DNA of 64,000 nucleotides from contig NC_134119.1 of the NCBI RefSeq assembly GCF_040939455.1, positions 16,356,501 through 16,420,500 on the forward strand. Reading direction: 5' to 3'. The stretch is from Microcebus murinus (lineage: Eukaryota; Chordata; Mammalia; Primates; Cheirogaleidae). The translations under genes and the position numbers were made by a program. The notes beneath the pieces were generated by a model, which had not been told where the DNA came from, ran no database searches, and saw only the letters and a list, made by a program, of their open reading frames with translations. Each line of letters begins with the position of its first letter. Positions within the stretch are counted from its first letter, which is position 1. This document shows, in pieces, positions 48,980 through 62,445 of this stretch.

Positions 48980-49375
48980 CAGAGCAAAGGCTAACTGGAC
49001 ATGGCAATTAAAGGCAATGGATCCTATATATTACCACAAAAACTGGCAAAATTTAGAGATAATTGTGGATTAAACAACAGTATTTTATCAACTCTAATTT
49101 CCCAACATGGTAGTTTATCTGGGTTATGTAAGAAAATATTCTTGTACTTAGGAAATACCAAAGTATTCAAAAGTGAAGTGGTAATATATGTAAAACTTAT
49201 TGTGATTGTTCCAAGGGGAAAATATATATGTAATGATAAAAAGCATGTGGGACAAATGTTCAAAATATTGACAATTGGTGAATCTGGTAAACATACACTG
49301 GAGTTCTCTCCATCATTCTTGCAACTTTTCTGCAAGATTGCAATTATATTAAAATAAAGTGGGGGAAAAGCAGCA
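48980..49375 (+). repeat. L1M (MC/ME-type) 3' end
   Basis: 'ggacatggcaattaaaggca', 'ggatcctatatattaccaca', 'actggcaaaatttagagata', 'ctgggttatgtaagaaaata', 'ttcttgtacttaggaaatac', 'ttgacaattggtgaatctgg', 'ggagttctctccatcattct' and 'tgcaacttttctgcaag' follow the L1M 3' UTR in order. Overlapping open frames on both strands (118 and 124 codons) lie inside this UTR and are incidental. A second copy of the same UTR type lies at 60640-61230. Confidence 0.85.
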
Positions 49376-52300
49376 TCATGAAACCATTTTATTTTCACCT
49401 CAAATCATGATTTTGCAGGCATTCTTTATTTGTTAGTCTTGTTCTGTTTTCCACATTTGTTGACATGGTACCTACAATTGCCTGCTAACATGCTTTTAAA
49501 CCCAGCTGCAAAATGTGCTATAAGTAATGTCAGAAGTACAATAAAAAAAGATTGAAAGTAGGTAGTAGCATGAAAATACATTTTTCAGCTTATAAATGAA
49601 AGTGGAAAAGCAGAGAATGCAGAGCTTTTAAGCAGACATGAGCATACCATCTTTTTCATCATGTAAAAATTCTTTATATTTTCTACAACATATAACCAAG
49701 AAGTGACCTACAGGCATTTCGCTGTCAAAGAGAAATCAGTGTTATGCTGTGTAACGTAGACAGCAACAAAAATGAGCGAAGGTTCTTAAATGCACTATCT
49801 GAAAGGGAGGCTGGTTTGGGGCTGGATTTTAATATACTTACCCCAGTTATCTTCACTTTCACAGTAACAGTGATGGCAACTGACAGTGTAATTATCTTTC
49901 AAGGACTGAACGGGTCTAAGAAATATCCTTGTAGCGTGTCACAGACTGTTGATATTAAACTGGCGACATGAGAAACCATCTGGAAAAAATCTGGGCATAA
50001 GGAAGTTTAGGGGATCTAATCCAAGCTGGGTTTTGGCCGATTTACTTCAGTTCACTCAAACCTCATTTAATAACGTGAAATAACACACGGAAAAAGGAAA
50101 GAAAAATGCGATCCTTTGTTCCCGGGTTGATTAAATGGAATCATATGCATGGAAAACAGTGTAAGGATTCCCTTGTCCTCACCCTGCTTTCATTGGTTAT
50201 TTTGTTTTCCCTACTAGTAAGACAAACAATGTGCTTAAATCCCTGTCTTTCAAACTACTTTTAAAAGGCTTTTATAGGCATGTATTTCCCACAAAGCGCT
50301 AGAAGAAGTGTGCAATTAAATATTTTATTTCTTTGATCAATCTGTACCACAATGTTAACTCGTTTATCCTGCTTTAAAAAAATACATTTTTCTTTTAAAC
50401 TTAAATAAGAGAGATTTTTCTCAGCTGTCTACTAAAGTGAAATATACTCTTTAGTAGTTTTAATGCCAAAATAATGTATATTCTTTCAAGATGATGATTC
50501 CATATTCTTTCTTATTATGCTTAATGTTTGTAAACCTCACATGAAATCTGAATGTGAGCATGAAGAGCACATGTGCATTTAGAGGTGGGCTTTCCAAGGC
50601 CATGAAGGCAAGACACAGGAGCGAGGCATCTCCACAGTGTGACCCCCACTGGACTGGATATTAACAGCCTGGACTAGTTGAAAAGTGCAGACAAAAAGAG
50701 GCATCTTCTGACTTCCAGCGTTGGGAAGTCTCCGATAAGGAGAACAGGGTCGGAGGGTGGGTTGCACTAGATAAGCCAGCCTAGTACCTCTCAGCCTTCT
50801 CCATCCTCTCTGATTGACATTCATACCAGGGCATGAGAAGCACATCTCTCTAATTTTTTGTTATCACCCAGTCCACAAATCATACTATTTTTAGGGGCAT
50901 CAACAATCTCCCCTCAACTATACGTGAGCATTTGTGTATAGCTGTGCACACACGTTTTTGGCAAATCCTATTTGCCTGCCAGCTGTAGCATCAGCAATAA
51001 AGGGAAGCTGGTTTTCCTTTATGATTTCTGACACCTCCATGACTGTATCTTCTGCTTAAACTATCCATGTTTCCTCCCAAACATAGCATGCACTGTGGAT
51101 TGTTCCCACTCACTCTCTGTCACTGGGTCTCACTAGCTGTATCAGAACACACCTGCTTCCTTTTTAAAGCCCTTTCCCCAAATTCAGCTGACCTGTCTTT
51201 TATTCAACACAATTCAAAGATCTTATTTTTATCTCTGCCATGGAGATAATTTCCATCAGGAAACATACAGATAAAATGCCAGTTTGACATCATCAGCCTT
51301 ACTCGGTAGCTTTTTTTTTTTTTTTTAAAGTGGTGCTTCATTAAGGCCTGCCTTAAATAATCACCCCATAATTAAAGATTTCAGAAAAGTTGCTGCTTCT
51401 TAAAACACAAGGAAACAAATCACTTTTATCGTCAAAAAGTATGATGATGAATCATTCCCAAGAATCCTGTAACACACATGCATGCAGACACATGCATATA
51501 CCACAAAATACCTTCCAATACTAATTCCCTTTGTGTCATGCATCTACAGTATCAAAGAATGGGATATTTTGAAATCTCTATGCTGGGATATAGTTAAAAA
51601 ATATTAGGAGCCCTGGAAAGCATAAGTTCTCCTAATCATAGCTGCTGGCAAGAAATGTGGTGGAAAATGGGACTTTTCACAGTAATTAAGTCTGTATTCA
51701 CACATGGGTTTCATTTTCCATATTACATACTTATATGAAGGCCCCACATCACAAAGGGCCTGGATCCTATCAGAGACAAAGACAGCTGTCAAAGCCTCAT
51801 ACAGTTGCTTCAAGATGGACAGAGCTAGAAACACTCCAAAAACTGGGGATGGTGTGGGATCGGGGTGGGACAGTGGGCAGAAGTCACAATGAAAGTTAGT
51901 ATGGAAACACGAAAATTGCATTTGAAATTCTTTACAAGAAGAATTTGTTTATATGCAAAATCAATTTTCTATATTCAAAAACTTTTTTAGGACCATCTTG
52001 TTTCCAATGGTAGGAGAGAGGCTAGTGCCTTCCAGAAGTAAGTCAAGCCTGACTTTTATGCTGATTCAGCATAATCTTGACACACAAAGCAGCAGAGAAT
52101 TCTCTGCCAGGAAAGAACATGTGTAATTGTTGAGATCTACTAAATAGTCCCTTGTTCAACATGGGGTGTCAAGCAGAGATCTTGCAGCAGCTCAGATAAA
52201 ACAGCAGCATGCTTTGTTCTTATTTTAATTCCTCTGCACCCCCCCCCAGGGTTCACATGCCTACAGAAGAAAAAGCAGCAGCTTTTTCACCACAGTATAG

Positions 52301-53714
52301 CTCGTCTAATGACAATTATTGATAAATAAGTTAACATAAAATAACAAAAGCCAAAGGCACTATCTAAAATTTTCACCCAAACCTTTCTCATTTCATATCT
52401 CCCATGCATTCATTCATTTAAAAATTTATTTGAATCTCACAAAGGAGAAGGGACAACACACCCTACTGAAGACAGATGAAGTCCCCAAAGTACTGATGTT
52501 AGGTAATACAGAAAGGGCGCTACTGAATTTAGTCTGGTCAGTACCAAGGAACACAGAGACTCTAACAAAGTCAGAGCCCACAACCACTGTACAGCCTGGC
52601 CAGCCTCAGCTCAAAATGTCAAACTTAGCTAACAAGTAGACACAACGACAACATCATTACAAATTGTCAGCACAATTCCAAAAGTAGAACAAATCTACTG
52701 ATCCTGGAGGAAAGATGTGATTTCTCTCTTACCATTTTGGTTCATTTTGCACATGCTGTTGGAAAGTGACAAAGCTAATTACATAATTCACACATAATGA
52801 GAGTAAGCCCAATGAACCAACATTTTGAAGAACAAGGATGTTCAGACAAAGGAGGTAAAAGTGCTGGAAATACACCCCCCGTGAGGCTACTGATTCGGTT
52901 TTCACATAGAACACTCACTGCCTTGGTGTCAGAAAGCATAAACTTCTGATATTCTCTGACTATACTTGAAGTATCACAGCACTTTCTATACCACATCTTC
53001 CTAGGATCCTTAAAATTTCTCCTTTTGGGGGGCAAACAATTTAAACAAGAGTTAATTTGTGGCCTTTTGTATCTAGCCATCTCATTCCAAGTTGACTTTG
53101 ATCATCTATTAATAGTTTATTCCTTTCCTTCTACCCAACCAATTCCCCTTTTGTTTTAGACATAAATCAGACACATTTAAAGCAAAATTATGTGTCCATT
53201 ATGGGTCCAAGAATAAAAAAAAAATTACTGAGATGTCCAGAAAGACCGTGATCAGTCTTGATTTATTTGTAGACCATTTTTGAATGATGAAAAAAAAAAA
53301 AAACCCAGTATCTAGCACTAGCATTTACATATTTTCTTGAGATGCAGCAAATAAAAATCTACTTTGATATTAAATAAGATTGTGATTTCAACTTTTAAAT
53401 TAAAAACTAATCTTAAATCTATCTTATTCCATTAACACTTGTTTGGTGCATTTAGTGATCTTATCCCAGGGTTGGACTGCATCATGACTATTATTTATTT
53501 AATATTTTTATTCACTATTGCTGTCCAGTAGTTCTAAGCTCTTACCTCCATGCACATGTGATAGAGTCAGACTGAAATTCTTTAGTGTGTGATATAAAAA
53601 GGAAAATGCGTTCCTAGCAGCATAACTTATTAAATGGTTTAGCTAGAGCTTTGCAATAATTTAATAAAATCTTTAATTTCAGTAATCATTTAAACCAGCC
53701 TTTTATAAGAAATA
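49376..53714. other. Repeat-poor stretch of about 4.3 kb
   Basis: No repeat could be named. It contains a T-run (about 51310-51328), a C-run (52241-52249), an A-run (53287-53302) and small alternating CA/TG patches near 51472-51500. Open frames up to about 105 codons are unrecognised. No gene called. Confidence 0.45.
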
Positions 53715-53834
53715 TGTGTGTATATATTTTATATATAATATATTATAATATATATTATATATATAATAATGTATATATTATATATATAATAATATATATT
53801 ATATATAATATATATTATAATATATATATAATAT
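53715..53834. repeat. (TA)n-rich low-complexity tract
   Basis: About 120 bases almost wholly of T and A, with alternating TA blocks broken by AATA/TTAT. It contains many short palindromes and can fold on itself. Such tracts are typically length-variable and prone to replication stalling. Confidence 0.9.
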
Positions 53835-54455
53835 CAAAGAAATGGGGCTATAAGGCCTTCAGTAACATTTTAGTGTAGGAAAGAATTTCAAACTCAGAAT
53901 TCACCAGACTGTTTAAGTTTTCTTTCCTAACCAAAACTTCTTGAGCTCAACTAATGGGACAAAGAGTTACACTGCCAGAGGAATGTAACTTTCCAGATTC
54001 TGGTAAGGCCCCAAAAGATAAGGGAAAGGAAAAAAAAAATAACACACTTGAGTGTGGTTACTATGTGTTTCTATGAAGCCAAAATAACTCCCTTCATCAA
54101 GATGTGGGAAAGGGAAACTCAGCACTGTTGAAAAGTATCTCAGAGGCTGTTCTCTGCAGGCCGGGGTGGAACAAATCAGAAATGAGTCATGGTATCCATT
54201 GTAGAAGGGAAGGTGCTGGAATAGCTGAGGCCCCACGTTGCAAGCTAGGCAGCGGAGGCATAGTGGGCACAGGTTAGCAGGGTCATCAGAATGGAATGTG
54301 ACATCTTTGGTGACGTTGAAGTGGCTCTAGGCTAGCTAGCTAGGGCCAAAATACATGGGTGGTCCATGATGGTCTTGCTCATCTTGTGTCAGGATCTGAA
54401 GAATTTCCACTGACACAATAGTAAAATAGTCTTGAGTGTCTTACTTGATCTCTGA
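53835..54455. other. Unassigned stretch
   Basis: An 89-codon antisense frame (53967-54236) is unrecognised. Nothing else. Confidence 0.4.
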
Positions 54456-54459
54456 CTCT

Positions 54460-54570
54460 TCTTATATCTTAGTTATGTTTACGATATCAATTGGTTAGAG
54501 ATTGTATGAGAGATTTGAATAGAGCCTTCCACGGTGCCTGACAGAGTGGGCACACGTCAAATGATTACCC
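54460..54570 (+). repeat. Possible MIR fragment, sense
   Basis: 'ttgaatagagccttccacgg' followed by 'tgcctgacagagtgggcaca' and 'cgtcaaatgattac' parallels 'gcttagcacagtgcctggcacatagtaggtgctcaataaatg'. Weak. Confidence 0.4.
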
Positions 54571-57500
54571 TGTGAGCTCATTCCAGTTAAAAGCGCTTTC
54601 TGAGTGGTTGCTTGGGTGAGGTGGAAGATGACGGCTCCTATGTAGCACAGCTGGGGATGAATAAAGGAGCAAAACGTGCGGGGTTGTCCAACAATGGTAA
54701 TACACTAGGACTCAATAAGACAAAATCCAAACAAACAGCTCAGAGACCAGGGATACTCCAACAGCTGCACCAAATTAGGCCAAATTCCCCCTTCCTAGCT
54801 CTCTGCCTTCCGCTCAGATGGATAAAATCTGAGACCACTTCAGTGTGCTCTCTATAAGTAAACATGTTTGACCATAACGTGGGCTAAATTTTCTACTGGC
54901 CCCTTTCCTTGGGCCCTAGAATGTCTGGCTTGGCTGCTAGGTTCTTAGACAACCATAGATTTTTAAAGCTCTGGTTTGGAGATCACCCAAGGGCAAGCTT
55001 CCTTAAGTCTTAGTGGCAGGGGAAAAAACCAGAAGATCACACTTAGGTTGCATTTCTTTTATTTAGTTTGTGTGTTTGCTGTTTCTTTTTGTTGTTTTTT
55101 AAAACCACACAGAATGGTCCTTTTATTTCTCTCTCTCTCTGTATTTTAAGTATATTTTCCTCCATGTTCCACCTAAGTAACAAAATTAGAAGCTGTAACA
55201 CTACCACCTAATCAAAGAATTAAGAAGTAGGTATCCTAACCTGTATTTTGTTGTCCTAACCTGTATTTTACAGCACTTGGCTGAATTTTACTAAACAGAA
55301 TTGCAACTAAGGGAAAGAGATTTAACTCTTTTAAAGAATCTCCAATTTTCCTTCTTAAAATAGAGTGCCCTGTTGATTGTGACTATTTGAATAAAGAAAT
55401 GCAGAGAAGTAAATTATACTGCAATGATGAATCAGCACCTATTATTTGCATGTGAATTTTATGTTGCTGCCAACTCCTCTTTAAGTATGTTTGTGTGACT
55501 GGTCAATCCATGCCTGTATGATTGATTGGAGCTTGCCCTCCCTGCAATGGTCAAACTCAAATGCCAAGCTGATATGGGTCTTAGGTGAAATTCTAATTTA
55601 TGGGAAACGTTGCAAGCAATAAATAAAGTTACAAACTCACTATGAGGACAACAGGTCTTGCCTTTTTCCTAACACACATCAGTCTCACAATGTGGTCTGG
55701 ATTCAAGTGCACTAGCTGAAGCAAATCACCACCAAACAAGAAAGAGAAGTCAGAAAAAAGTGAGGGTCCACTGATCAGCAATGAACCTCACAATGTATTC
55801 AGTTTATACCTACATTTGTTCTTAATAAGAAACCTGTAATCACATGAAAAACAGAAAAAAAGATAGTGAATCTTTTTCATATTTCCCAAATGCTCTTATG
55901 TTCTAAAAAATGAATAGTAAGCCTAAAGTTGGTGTCAAATACATAATACTTACGAACTATAATTCAAGTAGGTCTTTTCCAATATTTTTATCACTGAAGA
56001 ACCCCATGACTATAAATATTAATAATACATGCCATTAAACCAAAATTATTTTAGAAAGTAGATTGCTGGTTACCAACAACTGGGCACCATGAATACTGAG
56101 AGGTTATTTTATCTCTGAGTAAACAGCTTCAGTTTAAGCAACGATTTGGGGAAAAAATAAACCAGATGTCTTAGTATAAATCAAGAGATCCATGATTCTT
56201 TAAGTAAACACAATGCCCCAAATCCATCATTTATATTGGTGTAACCAGCATTCCGGAAACACATATCATAAATGAACGAGCCTCTTGCACAACCCTGTAC
56301 TCTGAGAAGCCAGAAGGTTTAATCCCCAAATAGATTAAACTAGACAGATGGGTAAAACTGTTTACAATGTTCCCAGAATGGCTGTTTCTGTGACATGCCT
56401 CAAAGAGGACACAGATGCATATGACCCATTTTAATTTTCCTTCTCTAAGCCTCTCTGCTTCACTGAGCCAAGCACGGTTCAGAAGCAGGTCTGAATAAGT
56501 CAGGAATGCGTGAGTTCCAAAGAGCCCCATTTATGACCCTAGAGAAGTAAAGATCAGGGCGATGAATCCTGAGAAAAACTACCCCCAAACCAAATAAACA
56601 CGTTCTTCATTTGAAGATTACGCCAAGCTGTAAATGTCACATACTTTCAGTCGCAGCTAATTTACAGTTTTTTTTCTAATGTCAAATTTCCTTGATAAGT
56701 GAGATAAGCTCTGAGTATAAATTTGAAAATTCATTGTCCCAACTGTCAGCCCCTTACCTGTTCCTCTAGACTTGCAGTGATCTGTTTTGGACTAGCAAAG
56801 GGCAGAACCCATCCATCACTTCCCACCATCAATAGTTACAGTATGTACCTTTTTATTTTCCTGGAAAAAGGTAGATCATTCTGGAAGTATGGCTTTAAAA
56901 GTGTATTAAACTGTATTGATAAAACCATAAACTTGTTGCAAGGAGGACTCAAATGAAAATGTCTACTTCCAATGACAGTTGACAAGTAGGACAATTTTCA
57001 AATCCCATTTATGACTCTCCACCTATCTATTCAAAAGAGGGACAAGAATTGGTGGAATTAATCATGATTGATTTGGAAACAGATATGAGAGAATAGGAGA
57101 GATTCTCTCCAACAGGGCTGCAGTTGGCTTCTGATTTCTGCCATCTCTCACTTCCTCATGCACCCACCTGGCCCATCTACACACTCAGACTCCTTTGCAC
57201 TGTCTTTAGAAATTTGCTTTATTCTGGTGTATAAAATCAAGAACAACTCAAATTCAACTGGCACAAATATAGCTTCTGCATTTTAGTGGCACTGCTGCAA
57301 GCAGCAAGGGTTTCTCTCAAAGATTTGTATAGTTTCAAATGAATAAAAGATAAGGAGACTATGCACATAGCACAGGGTTCATAAGATTAGTATGCATGTA
57401 GTTGTTTATTCCCTCCAAGGCTAAACAGCTAAAGTCATTTCCTTCCATACAAAGGTCTTTTAGGACATCTTTATTCAGCATCCAGAATTTAAACTCATGC

Positions 57501-58015
57501 CTTCTCTAAACGGCCCAACTTGCTACCTCAGCTCTGTTTGACCTTCATGCCTTTCCTCACATTTCCAAAAGAAGCAATTTCAAAATAATAAACTGCACCT
57601 AAAGGGCGATAATCTATTTCATTAAACCATCCAAACAGCAACAAAAAAGCCATTCTAAACATACAAGTATTGTAATCAGGTTTTGGTGAAAGAAAATGAA
57701 TATTATATACTTTGATTTTTTGCCAAATGGGACTGCCATGTATTGTAGGTTCTAGTGTTAAACGCATGGCATTTATTTGATAGAAAAAATTAACATATTA
57801 TGCTAAGCTTTTATCTAAGTTGAAATACATTCAGATTTATAGGGCTATAAATTATCTAGCTATATTCAAGTGACATATTTTGGGTTTTTCTTTTTGATAA
57901 ATAAAGACTCCTTTTATGGGCAGAGAGAAAGGTAATACAGAACAACTTTGGCAAAACTAACTTCTTTCTTCCAGCACCATCCTGGAGTGAATTCCTCTGT
58001 CTTTACTTTCCCCCT
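54571..58015. other. Unassigned non-coding stretch
   Basis: A small (TC)n run lies at about 55126-55141. Open frames of 77-99 codons are unrecognised. 'cctaacctgtatttt' is repeated in tandem at about 55236-55270. No gene or named repeat. Confidence 0.4.
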
Positions 58016-58019
58016 TAAA

Positions 58020-58687
58020 TTTACCCTTCCTCCTATAGGCCCAGTCTTAGAAAGCTGCTCTGGTCAAAACCGTGGGTGTTATTAGCACAGTCTCTCTCTG
58101 CCCCACTTGTCATGCCCAACAAGTACCAAGCCTCATCCATTTTAACTCCTAAATCCCTTTCTGGTCAGCCATGTCTCCACATCCCCATTGCTCCTTTCTG
58201 ATTTGGGTCCCCACCATCTCTCATGTGGATTATAGCACAGCCTTCATTGGTTTTCCTGACCTGTTTTGCTAGCTCCAATCTGTTCTTTGTACTGTCTGTA
58301 GAACAGGCAAGTGAAACTGCTAAATTGATATTGTCTTTCTAATGCTTAAAACGTCTCGCTGTCTTTCATTACTCTTAGCATAAAGTCCTAAGTCCTGAAC
58401 AGTATTCAAGGCCCTACATGTCCTGACCCCAAGTCCAACCTCGCTCTCTCTCCTTTAGCTGCTTAATTCGGGTCACGTTCATCCTTTTTGCATTTCCTTG
58501 AATATAAACTCTGTCATAGCATGTCCCAACATGTATTATAATTGTTTGTCTGTATCACTACTAGACTCTAAGCTATATAATAAAGAGTGGTGGGCTATTT
58601 TTATTTTGTCCACTCTTGTGTTCTCAGCCCCCAGCAGAAAGCTTGGCACATAGTAGGGGCTCCAGAATTATTTGTTGAATAAATTAA
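58020..58687 (+). repeat. L2 LINE 3' end, long copy
   Basis: Clear L2 3' landmarks in order: 'agcataaagtcctaagtcct' then 'caaggccctacatgtcctga', 'cctcgctctctctcctttag', 'ttgtctgtatcactactaga', 'agcttggcacatagtagggg' and 'ttatttgttgaataaatt' at the end. The middle (about 58495-58530) has lost the usual 'cctttgcctggaatgcccttcc' segment. Better preserved than the copy at 2990-3585 and in the same orientation. Confidence 0.85.
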
Positions 58688-58844
58688 CCATGTTTTTTAC
58701 AACATAAATTTACCAGTTGCCTAATAAAAGAAGGGTAGTATGATTAAATCAAAAAGGATAATTTATGTACTTCTTCCCAATAGAGTCAATCTGCAATGCA
58801 ACAAGGTATAATAGCTCTCTCTCTGGAATTGTTTGTCTTTAGTT
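58688..58844. other. Spacer
   Basis: Nothing recognised between L2 and the LTR-like element. Confidence 0.4.
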
Positions 58845-59035
58845 TGAGTTCCCCCAAAAGCAGACCCTGAAACACAAAGACTTGGGTGCAGTTGTTTTAT
58901 TTGGGAAGTGACCCCAGAAAGCACATGGGAGGTAGTAAGACATGAGATGGAGAAAGGAGAAATCCAGTAATTGAAATATTAATGAAGGGGTTAACAATGT
59001 AGGCAACATAGATACCGATTTTTTTTTTTTTTTTT
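58845..59035 (+). repeat. LTR-like interspersed repeat, third copy
   Basis: 'gttcccccaaaagcagaccc', 'tgaaacacaaagacttggg', 'ttttatttgggaagtgaccc' and 'agaaagcacatgggaggtag' define the same family opening as at 31695 and 16855. A T-run of about 18 (59019-59037) ends the recognisable part. Possible LTR33-type; name uncertain. Confidence 0.5.
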
Positions 59036-59039
59036 TTGA

Positions 59040-60635
59040 GAAATCATGTAAGATTCTTCCAAGTGTCCAGTGAGGGACTGAGATAGCAAATTATTTACTC
59101 ACTGAATCTTGTCTCTTATTGCTTAAGGGATGCCTTTGGAGGCATTATATTCTTGTCACTTCTAAGCTACTCTTCACAGCTACTGAGAGAAACTACCATG
59201 TACTAGAGAAGTCCCCTGGAAAAAAAGCAAGGGAGATGGAGGTATTCGGGATGGGAAGCTGTGGTCTGCAAACTGTCCACTGAAGCTGCAGGTAAACTTA
59301 GCTGGGCCCAGGGGACACATGAGCAGGCATCCCCAGCATCTGCTATGGCACACTTTAACATACTACATTAAAAAATAAACACCTAAACTCTGGAGAACCT
59401 ACTGCTTTTGTTTCTAGTATTCACTTAATGGCAGGTTGGAGTACTGCTGAATAATGAGTGATTTTCAAGCAATCAGGATTGTCTGAAGAGCAGATCTACA
59501 GTTTGGTGACCAAAGAGCCATGGGTAGAAAAAGATCATTCAAACATTTCAGAGTGGTCTAGAAAACTGACAAAGGATGGTGAGCATCTACATAAGCTTAC
59601 AAATTGTCAACAAAACAACCTAAGGATTATGCCAAAGGCCCAGATGCTATTCCTGGCAAGGAACTGCTAATTTTTTCAACTGTCTTCCAAGAAAGAGAAG
59701 AACTTCTAGTAAACTATGGGGAGGGAGGAAAATACATGTGCTTACCCTATGTAGTTAACTAAACTTCCCTAGATCTAATTAATTCACGAAATGTACCTTT
59801 TTATAAAAGAAAATTAATCATAGATATCCTTAAAGAAAAAAATTATATATGCACACAAAAAATTGAGGACGGTTTTTCTCTTCATAGGAAAGTAATAAAT
59901 GCTTAATTATCATAAGTTAGAAGAAATGGTCACACAGGAAGAAAATATTCTTAGACATGAAACGATGCAACGTGAATAGAGATTTAAGGCATTTGTTTGT
60001 GAAACTCAAGAATAAAGATGCCTAAAGACACAAAACATGAGGTTTTAAATATGTGTTTTACTCTCCAATCCCTTCTGAAAGTCCACTGAAGTTATGACAA
60101 AATAACAACAATGATAAATAAAAGCCCACAAGACAAAGAGAGTGGGAAATGAAGTGATAAAACACAAGTTGATTTTTTTTCATATGAAATGAGAGGTAAC
60201 AGATCATAAGAGGAATAACTGAAACATAAAAGGCTGCAGAGAAGGTAACTTATAAGAATCCAGTGGCTGCTGCCAGAAACTGAGAGAATTCTCAAGTGAT
60301 GCCCAGCACCCCTGAACAAAGGGACAGGCTTGGGGCTGAAGCAGGAGGACTAGCTGGAAACCTATAAATGGAGCAGCTGAACCTCTGCGTGCCTCCCTGG
60401 CCTCACACTGCACTTCCCTGCACCCACGTCTACCCTGCCAGGGAATAGGATTAGAAGGTCATCAGTTTGTAACCACCAATAATTGATTCAGGTGACACTC
60501 ACCAGGGGATTCAAAAACCACAGGATGAATAATGGTTGGGGAACTAAATATTTATGTAGTCTCAAAGTGTCACTTCTTGATGACTTATAAATTACTAAAA
60601 TGAAAAAATATGTAATGAAAAGTGAATACAATGAA
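59040..60635. other. Unassigned non-coding stretch
   Basis: May begin with more of the LTR-like element. A 70-codon plus-strand frame (59458-59670) is unrecognised. A short 'ggggctgaagcaggaggac' at about 60333 looks Alu-like for 20 bases only and has no Alu context. Confidence 0.4.
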
Positions 60636-60639
60636 AATA

Positions 60640-61230
60640 TGTGGAGGATACCACCTCGGTCATGTAGTCAAAATTTACATCATAAATAATGGGACTAATG
60701 GATGACAAGTACCTCCGGATGGGATGTACTGGGAAGGAATAATATCATCTATAAATATTCTTCCTAAAAATTTATGACCTGAATTCAATTACGAAGAAAT
60801 AATGAGAGAACTTCAAATTGTGAAATATGCCAAAAATAGTAGAGTTTTGACTCTTTAAAAATGTCAATTTCCCCAAACACTTTTTAAAAAGATGGGCAAA
60901 CTGCTCTCAATTACAGGACAGTAAAAAGATCTGACAAGTCAACATGACACATTGGATACTCTATTAACAAAAATAAGAAAACATCATTGTGGCAAATGGA
61001 GAAATCTGAACATGGACTGCATGTTAGATATATTATTGTATTAATGCTAAGTTTTTTTAGTATGAAAATGTCCCTGTGCTTATATAAGAAAATGTCCTTT
61101 TTCTTTGGAAATATACATTGCATTTGTAAATGAAGTTACAATGTCTCCAACTTAATGCTTAATGTTCAGATAGTTCTGCAAAAATATGCTGATATCCACA
61201 TAGATGGAAAGTGCACAGAAAATGCCTGGT
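60640..61230 (+). repeat. L1M (MC/ME-type) 3' UTR
   Basis: 'acaagtacctccggatggga', 'ttgtgaaatatgccaaaaat', 'tgactctttaaaaatgtcaa', 'tgtggcaaatggagaaatct', 'catggactgcatgttagata', 'tattattgtattaatgctaa' and 'agaaaatgtccttt' follow the old L1M 3' UTR plan seen also at 48980-49375. The terminal poly-A is not preserved. Confidence 0.75.
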
Positions 61231-61884
61231 TGAGTTAACATATTCCCTGATTGTGAAAATACCATCCCACACATGCCGAATGAGTAATATAGCAAGAGGT
61301 AAGGGGAAGACACTCGGATTATAGTACATTATAACTGGGACTGGTACAGACATGAGAAACATGGGCTCCTTTTAGGAGGATATGACGAATTATAATATCC
61401 ATGCTAATACTCCCCAACCCTCACTGAAGGGGAGACTTAAGGGTCAAAATGGAACCTCAGTCTACATTGAATTATACATTACCCAAGCACTTAGGGAATA
61501 CCTAGTGAGGTATCCAGTCTTCGAGAGCTGATGTACATGTGGTGTGCAATGCAGTATGAGAACCTAACCTAGGAGTAAGTAGATTAAAGTGGATGACCTA
61601 AAAATCTTATATCTTTTTCTACTGGCCTCCAACTCATACAACTAAGGTATTTTCTCCATATTTCTATAAAACATGTGATCCTTTGAGGAAAAGATATTGA
61701 CAGGTAGCCATACATTCTAGCTTCATTTCTGCCTCCTCTATCCAGCAGCAAAGTTCATAAAACAAACTATAGTTTAAAACAGAAAGCTGAAAACTAGAAA
61801 AATAATTAGCCCATTTCTAAGAAACAAAATGGTGAGCTTTCCTTTGAAGTCCTCAGTAACTTGCTAGTCACATATTGGTTTTAG
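61231..61884. other. Unassigned stretch
   Basis: Nothing recognised. Confidence 0.4.
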
Positions 61885-62445
61885 GTCTGTTATCATTCCT
61901 GTATAACAAATTAACTTAGCAGTTAAGACAACCATTTTACTATTTTACAATTTAGGGGTTCATGGATCCAGGTCCCAGCTGTTCCTAGAACTTAGCTGGG
62001 AAGTTCTTTCCTGAGTTTTCTCATGAAGTTAGGTGCCAAGTGGGGCTGGAATCATCTGAGGCTTAACTGGTCTGGATGTCCTATGACTGATAGTTGATGT
62101 TGGCTGTCGGCTGGGAGACCAACCAAGTGTTGGCCAAAGTTTCTACGTATCTGTTCTTCTGTGCCGTGGTCTCATGGTAATATGATTTTTTACACAGTGG
62201 CTGGCTTCCCCCAGGGAGAACAACTCATGAGAGCAAAGGAGAAGCTGCCTGACCTTTACAGTCCTAGCTTGGAAATTTCCCAGTGTCACTTCTACCTAAT
62301 TCTGTTGGTGAAAAATCATAGCACTACTCAGATTCAAGAGGAGGGAACATAGACTCCATTCAAAGGGAGGCATGTTAAAGAATTTGAGATACATTTTTAA
62401 ATCACTATGTTTCAACTGTGGAGTTTTAAACACTTGACTAGAACT
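61885..62445 (+). repeat. MaLR LTR, MLT1I/J/K-like
   Basis: 'tcctgtataacaaattaact', 'tttaggggttcatggatcca', 'agaacttagctgggaagttc', 'ggtgccaagtggggctggaa', 'catctgaggcttaactggtc', 'gtggctggcttcccccaggg' and 'aaagggaggcatgttaaaga' are in the order of an MLT1J-type LTR, to about 'tttaaatcactatg'. Better preserved than the related LTR at 12010. Solo LTR; the 63-codon open frame inside is incidental. Confidence 0.8.

Noticed and set aside
49001..49398. Overlapping 118- and 124-codon frames on opposite strands
   Set aside because: Both lie in an L1M 3' UTR. Overlap on both strands argues for chance.
60325..60350. Alu-like 20-base word
   Set aside because: No Alu monomer, box A/B or poly-A in the surrounding sequence.
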